Shown one piece after another: positions 1 to 5,242 of a DNA stretch of 10,053 nucleotides; positions within the stretch are counted from its first letter, which is position 1, and the number at the start of each line of letters is the position of its first letter. A program made the position numbers and the translations under genes. The DNA is taken from contig JAAZVO010000082.1 in NCBI GenBank assembly GCA_018623405.1, positions 1 through 10,053 on the forward strand, read 5' to 3'. The stretch is from Crocinitomicaceae bacterium. Lineage in GTDB: Bacteria > Bacteroidota > Bacteroidia > Flavobacteriales_G > Salibacteraceae. The notes beneath the pieces are model-generated. The model searched no databases and was not told the DNA's origin. It saw nothing but the letters and a program-made list of their open reading frames with translations.

Positions 1-25
1 GAATCTAAATTAGTTTAATTAAAAT

Positions 26-55
26 TTTGCAGAATTAAGATTATCCTTAATTTTG
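26..55 (+). promoter_or_regulatory. Bacteroidota-type promoter for the tRNA-Pro region
   Basis: A TTTG box at 26-29 is followed after 18 bases by TAATTTTG at 48-55. This fits the -33 TTTG and -7 TAnnTTTG pattern of the Bacteroidota primary sigma factor. Transcription would start near 62, just ahead of the tRNA-Pro relic at 76 and the intact tRNA-Pro at 211. The string ATTTTGCAG occurs twice (around 24-32 and 51-58), so the two boxes lie in a short direct repeat. Confidence 0.5.
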
Positions 56-75
56 CAGCCGCTTAAAAGAAGCAT

Positions 76-176
76 CGGGGTGTAGCCCCTCAGTCCTTCG
101 GGACAGGCTCTGCCAGGTTATCGCTTCCTAGTTTTTCAGGAAGCCTGCCTAAAGGAAGTCAAGGTCGCAAGTGCGA
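76..176 (+). pseudogene. Degenerate tRNA-Pro relic with inserted hairpins
   Basis: Blocks of the intact tRNA-Pro at 211-288 recur here in the same order. CGGGGTGTAGC at 76-86 matches the acceptor 5' strand. CCAGGTTATCGC at 114-125 matches the D-arm at 11 of 12 positions. CCTGC at 144-148 matches the anticodon-stem start. AGGTCGCAAGTGCGA at 162-176 matches the variable/T-arm start at 14 of 15 positions. Extra sequence splits the blocks: about 26 bases in the D-arm, including a GTCC-TTCG-GGAC hairpin (93-104), and about 18 bases before the anticodon arm, which form a CTTCCT/AGGAAG hairpin. The anticodon loop is not recognisable, and the 3' acceptor strand CACCCCG and CCA are missing. AGGTCGC at 162-168 can instead pair with GCGACCT at 177-183. 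It is therefore unlikely to make a working tRNA; I infer a decayed tandem copy. Confidence 0.55.
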
Positions 177-210
177 GCGACCTCATCAAAAATCGAACAT
201 TTGACATTTT

Positions 211-288
211 CGGGGTGTAGCGTAGCCCGGTTATCGCGCCTGCTTTGGGAGCAGGAGGTCGCAAGTTCGAATCTTGCCACCCCGACCA
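211..288 (+). tRNA. tRNA-Pro(TGG)
   Basis: A full cloverleaf can be read. The acceptor stem is CGGGGTG (211-217) with CACCCCG (278-284). The D-arm has GCG/CGC ends around GGTTA. The anticodon stem is CCTGC (239-243) with GCAGG (251-255) around the loop TTTGGGA, giving anticodon TGG at 246-248. The T-arm is CAAG-TTCGAAT-CTTG. Discriminator A is at 285 and CCA is encoded at 286-288. It reads the CCN proline codons through UGG. A very strong terminator follows within a few bases, and the probable promoter lies upstream at 26-55, with a broken tRNA-Pro copy between them. Confidence 0.95.
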
Positions 289-292
289 ATCG

Positions 293-325
293 AAAGCCTT
301 GTTGCAAAAGCAACAAGGCTTTTTT
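293..325 (+). terminator. Rho-independent terminator of tRNA-Pro
   Basis: A perfect 13-bp stem (293-305 with 310-322, arms AAAGCCTTGTTGC and GCAACAAGGCTTT) closes an AAAA loop. The 3' arm runs into a T tract at 320-325. It starts five bases after the CCA end of the tRNA. Confidence 0.9.
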
Positions 326-370
326 AATTCCCCAAACCTGAGCTTGCTCAAAGGTTTGGGGAATTAAAAA
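321..370. repeat. Long perfect inverted repeat (hairpin)
   Basis: Positions 321-339 pair perfectly with 352-370, giving up to 19 bp with outer TTTTT/AAAAA and inner AATTCCCCAAACCT/AGGTTTGGGGAATT. The 12-base loop contains a GAG/CTC mini-stem. The left arm starts inside the T tract of the tRNA terminator, so the two hairpins share bases and could compete. It could serve as a terminator for minus-strand transcription, because its minus-strand 3' end is a T run, or it could be a mobile palindrome. No protein is encoded here. Confidence 0.75.
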
Positions 371-566
371 GACTACAACTTCTGAAAGAAGTTAGGCTTT
401 TGATTGCTTCTCCACACCAATCAAGATCACGACCGAAGGGAGTAATCTTTAATAAATATTCATTCTTGCTCAAAGGTTTAGGAAAAAATAGACTTAGTGA
501 ACAAAGTGAGCAGGCTTTTGATCGAGTCTCCCCCTACTCAAGTTCACAACCGAAAAGAGTAATCTA
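343..566. repeat. Diverged tandem repeat, two copies of about 110-120 bases
   Basis: Copy A (about 343-450) and copy B (about 465-566) share collinear blocks. These are CTTGCTCAAAGGTTT (343-357 and 465-479), AGGCTTTTGAT (394-404 and 512-522), and a roughly 30-base block ending GAGTAATCT (420-449 and 537-565) that differs at a few positions. Spacing between blocks is similar in both copies. A 60-codon open frame runs across the region, but the two copies drift without respect to any frame, so it looks non-coding. Flavobacterial genomes carry many dispersed intergenic repeats with similar GACCGAAGGGAGTAATCT-like segments; placing this in such a family is inference. Confidence 0.6.
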
Positions 567-601
567 TTGGAAAAATTCCTAAAACAACTAATCATAAACT
601 A

Positions 602-631
602 AAAAGCCCCTCAATTTCTTGAAGGGCTTTT
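602..631 (-). terminator. Terminator of sucD
   Basis: AAAAGCCC at 602-609 pairs with GGGCTTTT at 624-631. Four more pairs follow after one mismatch, around a TTTC loop. Read on the minus strand the stem ends in a T run, 27 bases after the sucD stop codon. The plus strand also ends in TTTT, so it may work in both directions. Confidence 0.8.
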
Positions 632-657
632 CATCTATATAAAAACTAGCGGTTTAC

Positions 658-1527
658 TTATCCTAATACTTTGGCCATGGTAGCACCAATTTGAGCAGGT
701 GAATCAACTACATGAATTCCACATTCGGCCATAATTTTCATTTTGGCAGCAGCGGTATCATCTTTTCCACCTACAATGGCTCCTGCATGACCCATTTTTC
801 TTCCCTTTGGCGCTGTTTGTCCGGCAATAAAACCAACTACAGGCTTGGTACCATTTTCTTTTATCCATTTGGCAGCATCGGCTTCCATGCTTCCACCAAT
901 TTCACCAATCATTACAATACCCTCGGTTTCAGGATCACTCATCAACAATTTTACAGCCTCTCTAGTAGCTGTACCAATAATTGGGTCTCCCCCAATACCA
1001 ATAGCTGTAGAAATACCTAATCCTGCTTTTACCACTTGGTCCGCAGCTTCATAGGTTAAAGTACCTGATTTTGAAACTATACCAATTTTACCTTTTTTGA
1101 AAACAAAACCTGGCATAATACCAACTTTTGCCTGCTCAGGGGTAATTACTCCCGGACAGTTAGGTCCAACTAAAGTGGCATCGTAATCTTTTAAGAATTC
1201 TTTTACGGTAATCATATCTTTGGTAGGAATTCCCTCTGTAATACAAACTATTACTTTAATGCCTGCATCAGCAGCCTCCATAATAGCATCAGCCGCAAAG
1301 GGTGGTGGCACAAATATGATTGAAACATCTGCCCCAGCTTGATCTACAGCATCTTTAACAGTATTAAAAACGGGTTTATCTAGGTGTTGCTGCCCTCCTT
1401 TTCCCGGAGTTACCCCTCCTACTACGTTAGTTCCATAGGCAATCATTTGCTCTGCATGAAACGTTCCTTCTTTTCCTGTAAAACCTTGTACAATAATCTT
1501 TGAATCTTTATTTACGAGTACACTCAT
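658..1527 (-). CDS. sucD: Succinyl-CoA synthetase (ADP/GDP-forming) alpha subunit
   Basis: This is the alpha subunit of the TCA-cycle enzyme that interconverts succinyl-CoA and succinate while forming ATP or GTP in the cytoplasm; it works with the beta subunit SucC. The 289-residue length matches the family. The N-terminal CoA-binding Rossmann domain contains VQGFTGKEGTFH (about residues 13-24) and GGVTPGKGG (37-45). PNCPGVITP lies near 122-130. The active-site loop GHAGAIVGG holds the phosphorylated histidine at residue 247. I start at the ATG at 1527 (MSVLVNKDS), the usual beginning of family members. An in-frame TTG at 1554 would add nine residues but sits inside the likely -7 promoter box, so it is probably not transcribed. 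sucC is not in this window, so the two subunit genes are unlinked or further away. mnmE is divergent, and a terminator follows the stop codon. Confidence 0.97.
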   Translation of the reverse strand: MSVLVNKDSKIIVQGFTGKEGTFHAEQMIAYGTNVVGGVTPGKGGQQHLDKPVFNTVKDAVDQAGADVSIIFVPPPFAADAIMEAADAGIKVIVCITEGIPTKDMITVKEFLKDYDATLVGPNCPGVITPEQAKVGIMPGFVFKKGKIGIVSKSGTLTYEAADQVVKAGLGISTAIGIGGDPIIGTATREAVKLLMSDPETEGIVMIGEIGGSMEADAAKWIKENGTKPVVGFIAGQTAPKGRKMGHAGAIVGGKDDTAAAKMKIMAECGIHVVDSPAQIGATMAKVLG

Positions 1528-1551
1528 TGAGTTGCTTTTTTTGTTGGTGGT

Positions 1552-1584
1552 CAAATGTAATTAACATAACCCCTTTTTGCCGAA
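1552..1584 (-). promoter_or_regulatory. Promoter of sucD
   Basis: On the minus strand, TACATTTG (1559 down to 1552) matches the TAnnTTTG -7 box exactly. TTCG (1584-1581), one base from TTTG, stands 21 bases upstream. The leader before the ATG at 1527 would be about 20 bases long, with no clear Shine-Dalgarno sequence. Confidence 0.5.
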
Positions 1585-1600
1585 TGAAAGTTTAAATTAT

Positions 1601-1633
1601 TTTCAAATTTCTGTTGATAGCCTTCTACCTTTG
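1601..1633 (+). promoter_or_regulatory. Promoter of mnmE, directly abutting the start codon
   Basis: TACCTTTG at 1626-1633 matches the TAnnTTTG -7 box exactly. TTTC at 1601-1604, one base from TTTG, lies 21 bases upstream. Only four bases separate the -7 box from the ATG at 1638, so the transcript would begin at or very near the start codon. Confidence 0.5.
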
Positions 1634-1637
1634 TGAA

Positions 1638-3029
1638 ATGATTTCATCAATTGCAGAAAAAACAACCATTGTTGCATTATCTACTCCTCAAGGAGTAGGC
1701 GCCATTGGTGTAATTCGGTTGAGTGGCGAAAAAGCCATAGAAATTACCCAAAAGGTTTTTAAAGGAAAAAACTTACTCAATCAAGCTTCACACACATTGC
1801 ATTTTGGAAAAATTGTTGATGGTGATACTGTTTTAGATGAAGTTGTAATTGCCTTATTTAAAACTCCAACATCATACACCGGAGAAAATACAGTAGAAAT
1901 TTCTTGTCATGGATCGCCCTACATTCAAAAATCTATAATTGAATTATTGATAAAAAATGGCGCTACCGCAGCTCAGCCCGGAGAGTTTACCTTACGAGCT
2001 TTTATCAATGGAAAGTTAGATTTATCTCAAGCCGAAGCTGTTGGTGATTTAATTGCTTCTAACTCTGCAAGTGCTCACAAAATTGCCATGAATCAAATGC
2101 GTGGTGGGTTTTCGCAAGAAATAAATAACCTACGGGAGGAGTTGATTCATTTTGCCTCAATGATTGAATTAGAATTAGATTTTAGCGAAGAAGATGTTGA
2201 GTTTGCTAACAGAGACCAATTACGAGACTTAATTTTAAATGTAAAAAAGGTTTTAGCCCGATTAATTGATTCATTTCAGTTGGGTAACGCCATTAAAGAA
2301 GGAATTCCAGTAGTAATAGCAGGAAAACCAAATGCAGGAAAATCTACATTGCTCAATGCTTTACTAAACGAAGAAAGAGCATTGGTAACTGAAATTGAAG
2401 GCACTACCCGTGATACTATTGAAGATGAAATAAATATAAAGGGCACCATTTTCAGATTTATTGATACCGCAGGCATCAGACAAACCGATGATAAGGTGGA
2501 GGCATTAGGTGTAAAAAGAACGCTTGAGAAAATTGAAACGGCAGCCGTAGTTATGCTTTTGGTAGATTTAAATACTACCTCACCTTCGCTACTTCATGAA
2601 ACCCTAGATGAAATAAAACCATCTTTAGAAAAAAACAATGCTAAATTGCTAATTATTGGAAATAAAGTTGATTTAAAAAATTTAGCTGATGCTAAAAAGC
2701 AGTTTGAGGATTTTGAAAATATCCATTTCATCTCAGCCAAAGAGAAATGGAACATTGAAGAATTAAAGGAATCACTTTTAGAAACCGCTCAGTTACATAT
2801 TTTAAAGGAAGACCAAACCCTTGTAAGTAATACCCGCCATTGGGAAGCCTTAACCAAAGCCGACGAGGCCTTAACCAAAGCATTAGATGGTTTAAACTCA
2901 GGCATAACAGGAGATTTTATTGCAATGGACATTCGCGCCTCTTTACACCAACTAGGTCTCATTACCGGAGAAATTACCACCGATGACCTGCTCGGAAACA
3001 TTTTTGGAAAGTTCTGTATCGGGAAGTAA
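1638..3029 (+). CDS. mnmE: tRNA-5-carboxymethylaminomethyl-2-thiouridine synthesis GTPase MnmE (TrmE)
   Basis: MnmE acts with MnmG to install the (carboxymethyl)aminomethyl group on U34 of tRNAs that read split codon boxes, using a potassium-dependent GTPase and a formyl-folate donor. The 463-residue protein has the N-terminal folate-binding domain (about 1-120, with TPQGVGAIGVIRLSG at 16-30 and PGEFTLRAFINGKLDLSQAEA near 114-134). A helical domain is interrupted by the G domain: P-loop GKPNAGKS (229-236), GTTRDT (255-260), DTAG (276-279), NKVD (342-345) and SAK (366-368). It ends in the conserved C-terminal FCIGK (459-463) with the catalytic cysteine at 460. I choose the ATG at 1638, because an in-frame TTG at 1614 lies upstream of the likely -7 box. 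The stop codon is inside a palindrome (3019-3073). Confidence 0.97.
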   Translation: MISSIAEKTTIVALSTPQGVGAIGVIRLSGEKAIEITQKVFKGKNLLNQASHTLHFGKIVDGDTVLDEVVIALFKTPTSYTGENTVEISCHGSPYIQKSIIELLIKNGATAAQPGEFTLRAFINGKLDLSQAEAVGDLIASNSASAHKIAMNQMRGGFSQEINNLREELIHFASMIELELDFSEEDVEFANRDQLRDLILNVKKVLARLIDSFQLGNAIKEGIPVVIAGKPNAGKSTLLNALLNEERALVTEIEGTTRDTIEDEINIKGTIFRFIDTAGIRQTDDKVEALGVKRTLEKIETAAVVMLLVDLNTTSPSLLHETLDEIKPSLEKNNAKLLIIGNKVDLKNLADAKKQFEDFENIHFISAKEKWNIEELKESLLETAQLHILKEDQTLVSNTRHWEALTKADEALTKALDGLNSGITGDFIAMDIRASLHQLGLITGEITTDDLLGNIFGKFCIGK

Positions 3030-3073
3030 GCGAGACAGCAAATCTATGATTTGCGTAGTCGAGCTTATCCCGA
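3019..3073. repeat. REP-like palindrome spanning the mnmE stop codon
   Basis: An imperfect nested hairpin is visible. The outer arms are TCGGGA (3019-3024) with TCCCGA (3068-3073), then TAAGC (3027-3031) with GCTTA (3063-3067), then GAC/GTC (3034-3036 and 3058-3060). The core is a perfect 7-bp stem, GCAAATC (3038-3044) with GATTTGC (3048-3054), around TAT. There is no T tract, so it is not a typical intrinsic terminator. The left arm supplies the last codons and stop of mnmE. It resembles the dispersed intergenic palindromes found in Flavobacteriales, but other copies are not in this window. Confidence 0.6.
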
Positions 3074-3175
3074 AGAGTGAGGAACGAACGATTTAGTATA
3101 GTTTATTAATAATTACCTGAAAAGCAACAACTATCACTTTCTACTGCTTTTTAATTTGTGAATTTTGTTTAATCT

Positions 3176-3301
3176 ATGGAAACTGACAATACTTTCACCT
3201 TCCTTGTAGCTGCTGTAATTATCATTCACTTTTTGGATGGTTTTGGCTATATAATTTATAAGCTTAGTGGCCCTATCAAGAAAAAGACTGAGGAAGATTA
3301 A
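3176..3301 (+). CDS. Putative 41-residue single-span membrane peptide
   Basis: An ATG-initiated 41-codon frame encodes an acidic start (METDNT), one hydrophobic stretch (about residues 7-29, rich in V, I, F and aromatics) and a basic-then-acidic tail with KKK at 35-37. By the positive-inside rule it would be a small inner-membrane protein with its C-terminus in the cytoplasm. A TAATTTG box at 3152-3158 upstream could be a weak -7 element. Its TAA stop at 3299-3301 interlocks with the stop of the convergent QueC-like gene (TTAA shared). I do not recognise the family. The clean hydropathy pattern and tight fit suggest a real gene, but the length alone cannot prove it. Confidence 0.5.
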   Translation: METDNTFTFLVAAVIIIHFLDGFGYIIYKLSGPIKKKTEED

Positions 3302-3960
3302 ACAAATGTACCTTCTAATTCAGGGTGTTCTTCTAATACCCTATCTAACACCTTGCATTGTGGACACTCATGACACCTCCCGAATGTCCAAGGGGCAACT
3401 ATTTTAGGATACCTGCAACTCCATGTGAGTTTTAATAAATCTTCAGGAATAGATTGTATTACTTCATATTTTAAAAGGTTTCGAATTGGAAACTCAATTT
3501 TTAGTGTTTCCTTACTTTTTTGAGTATGCAGATAAAGGATATCAGCAATTTTATTTAACCTGTTTTGAAAATCAGGGTCTTTAAAATCATCTTTAATTGC
3601 CCCGTCATAAAACACTTTAATTTCAGGATGTGCCTGAATAATCATTGCACCAAAAAAATTGATAACCTCGCTGTCCCAAACAGGAGGAGTCATGCCTAAA
3701 CTAGCGTAATCTATACTCAAACGCTTAAAGCAAAAATTCTTTAAGCCATTTTCATAAAGCCATTTTACAATAGCTTCTGTAGCTTGCGCCTATTGGGTGG
3801 TGCGGTGGCCACTTGTGCCATGCACCATATTTACCCTGTAAACTAAATAGTTATGCTGCGGATTTTCCTTTAATATTCTGTACAACAAAGCAGTACTGTC
3901 AATTCCTCCTGAAAGGGGAATTATTCCTTCAAACTTTGATGATTCATAGTCTAACAACAT
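3298..3960 (-). pseudogene. QueC-like PP-loop ATPase interrupted by an in-frame TAG
   Basis: Read from the ATG at 3960, the frame gives the N-terminal ATP-pyrophosphatase loop SGGIDST (residues 17-23), then runs VNMVHGTSGHRTTQ into a TAG at codon 57 (3792-3790). It continues in the same frame for another 163 codons to the TAA at 3300-3298. The downstream part keeps four cysteines (C182, C196, C199, C202) in an SCR...FGRCHECPQC arrangement, like the zinc site of QueC (7-cyano-7-deazaguanine synthase, which makes preQ0). Total length, about 220 codons, is close to QueC. An in-frame TTG at 3720 and an ATG near 3693 could restart translation but would lack the PP-loop. TAG sits where relatives often have a glutamate (R...E..A), so GAG to TAG is a simple explanation. 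A sequencing error or readthrough is possible. The gene starts 12 bases after the GNAT gene ends, so the two are probably one transcript. Confidence 0.8.
3790..3792 (-). other. In-frame amber codon within the QueC-like gene
   Basis: The plus strand reads CTA at 3790-3792, which is TAG on the minus strand, exactly 56 codons after the ATG at 3960. The reading frame on both sides encodes family-like sequence with no frame change, so this is a single nonsense codon rather than a frameshift. Confidence 0.85.
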
Positions 3961-3972
3961 GCAATTAATATG

Positions 3973-4491
3973 CTAAATTTTAATATACAACATACCGCTA
4001 CAATGGCAAGGAGGAGCGCCACAAGCCAAGCAATTGTAATTTCTATCTAAACTATCTTGATGCCAATATCCCTTAAGCTTTTGAATTGGCTTAAATCCAT
4101 TCGACTCAATAAACTTTCTAAATTTTAGCGTTTTAGGATTTATCCAAGAAACTGTAACCACTGCATCAATATGCTGATCCTCAAACCATTTTTGACCTTC
4201 TTCAAAAAGTTTTATTCCAAGTCCCAACCTTTTAAATTTCGGGTGAACTGCAGTCATTTTTCTGTAACCTATTTTGGAAAAGCCTTTCAAATCATTTGGC
4301 AGATCTACAAATAATTCTTTTTGCAACTCATTAAGCGATAATAACTGTAGCATTGAAAACCCTTGAATCACACCATCTTTTTCAAGCTTTAGAATACTTG
4401 CATAAGGATTTCTTTTGTAAAGTTTTATGCTATCTTCTGTTAGATAACCTTCACCAAAAACCGCATCAGATATGTTTAATAATTGCTCCAT
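3973..4491 (-). CDS. GNAT-family N-acetyltransferase with cysteine-rich C-terminal tail
   Basis: The 172-residue protein looks like a GCN5-related acetyltransferase. The central MTAVHPKFKRLGLGIKLFEEG (79-99) is the acetyl-CoA pyrophosphate-binding motif A (K87-x-x-G90-x-G92, with K in place of the usual Q/R). It is followed by the RKFIESNGFKP segment (125-135), typical of motif B. After the fold there is an extra tail with four cysteines, C154, C157, C162 and C164 (CLACGAPPCHC), which looks like a small metal site. The substrate is unknown. I start at the ATG at 4491; an in-frame TTG at 4500 adds only three residues. The neighbour 12 bases downstream encodes a QueC-like ATPase that also ends in a four-cysteine site, so the two products may act in one pathway (inference). 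Confidence 0.8.
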   Translation of the reverse strand: MEQLLNISDAVFGEGYLTEDSIKLYKRNPYASILKLEKDGVIQGFSMLQLLSLNELQKELFVDLPNDLKGFSKIGYRKMTAVHPKFKRLGLGIKLFEEGQKWFEDQHIDAVVTVSWINPKTLKFRKFIESNGFKPIQKLKGYWHQDSLDRNYNCLACGAPPCHCSGMLYIKI

Positions 4492-4537
4492 AAACAACAA
4501 CGCAACAATAGTGGTTTTTACCTCTAATATGATTCAA

Positions 4538-4570
4538 TTTGCATTTTTCTTATTCATTTCTGTTTATTTG
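4538..4570 (+). promoter_or_regulatory. Possible promoter of the UPF0126/transglutaminase pair
   Basis: TTTG at 4538-4541 and TTTATTTG at 4563-4570 are 21 bases apart. The second box keeps TTTG but not the TA of TAnnTTTG, so the match is partial. The leader to the ATG at 4590 would be short. Confidence 0.3.
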
Positions 4571-4589
4571 AAACTATTCAATTTTATCA

Positions 4590-5219
4590 ATGACTGAATT
4601 CTCAACCACAAACCTAACTACCATAATTGACCTTTTAGGAACTCTAGCCTTTGCTATTAGTGGACTAAGGTGGGCATCGCGAAAGGAGTTTGATCTTTTT
4701 GGTGCTTATGTTATAGGGTTTATTACTGCCATTGGCGGCGGTACAACAAGAGACCTTTTGCTTGGTGTTACGCCTTTTTGGATGGAAGACCCAAAATATG
4801 CCATTGTTACAGGGGTAGCTTTAATAGCGGTACTAATTTTTAAACGCCGGATCATAAAGCTTGATAAAACGCTATTTATTTTTGATACCGTTGGATTAGG
4901 TTTATTCACAGTTTCGGGAATAGATAAAGCACTAGAATTAGGTTTTCCTATTTGGATATGCATAATTATTGGAGCTGTTTCCGGTTCTGTTGGAGGTGTA
5001 ATAAGAGATATTATTATTAATGAAGTTCCGTTATTGTTCAGAAAAGAAGTTTATGCCTTAGCAAGCGTAGCAGGTGGAATTGTCTATTTTGTTTGTTATC
5101 AATTTTCAGGTTTTCACCCATACCATGAAATATTTGCTGTAATTACGGTAATATTAGTTAGGCGATTATCAGTGAAATATCATTTTCACTTACCTACACT
5201 TAAATCGTTTGATAACTAA
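4590..5219 (+). CDS. UPF0126 / TRIC-type integral membrane channel protein
   Basis: The 209-residue, strongly hydrophobic protein has about seven predicted membrane spans and the two-fold internal repeat of the UPF0126 (YadS/YicG) family. Repeat one carries IGGGTTRDLLLG (about 48-59). Repeat two carries GGVIRDIIINEVPLLFRKEVYA (about 134-155). Prokaryotic members are homologous to TRIC channels and some have been shown to be potassium-permeable homotrimers; some members have been linked to glycine transport. The exact ion or substrate here cannot be read from sequence. The length is normal for the family and both GG-x-x-RD motifs are intact. The next gene starts 23 bases downstream on the same strand, suggesting co-transcription with the lipoprotein. 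Confidence 0.88.
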   Translation: MTEFSTTNLTTIIDLLGTLAFAISGLRWASRKEFDLFGAYVIGFITAIGGGTTRDLLLGVTPFWMEDPKYAIVTGVALIAVLIFKRRIIKLDKTLFIFDTVGLGLFTVSGIDKALELGFPIWICIIIGAVSGSVGGVIRDIIINEVPLLFRKEVYALASVAGGIVYFVCYQFSGFHPYHEIFAVITVILVRRLSVKYHFHLPTLKSFDN

Positions 5220-5242
5220 CGCACAAACTCTACTTTTAAGCC

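Noticed and set aside
211..288. tRNA-Pro as an integrated-element attachment site
   Set aside because: No repeated tRNA 3' end, integrase or phage genes are present. The upstream partial copy matches mainly the 5' half and T-arm start, so it is not an att duplication.
136..351. Minus-strand open frame encoding a W-Q-D-S-N-L-R-P-like peptide across the tRNA-Pro
   Set aside because: It is antisense to tRNA-Pro; this peptide is a well-known false protein call produced by tRNA sequences.
343..566. CRISPR array
   Set aside because: Only two long, diverged units with no short constant repeat and no regular spacers.
400..582. Plus-strand 60-codon open frame after the tRNA region
   Set aside because: It lies over the non-coding tandem repeat, whose two copies do not preserve any frame; there is no promoter or recognisable protein.
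3720..3960. Selenocysteine or pyrrolysine readthrough at the TAG of the QueC-like gene
   Set aside because: Selenocysteine uses TGA; pyrrolysine use of TAG is not expected in this lineage and no supporting genes are visible; a GAG to TAG change is simpler.
4503..4510. TATTGTTG on the minus strand as a promoter box for the GNAT gene
   Set aside because: One mismatch to TAnnTTTG and no TTTG-like box at the right distance; too weak to list as a feature.
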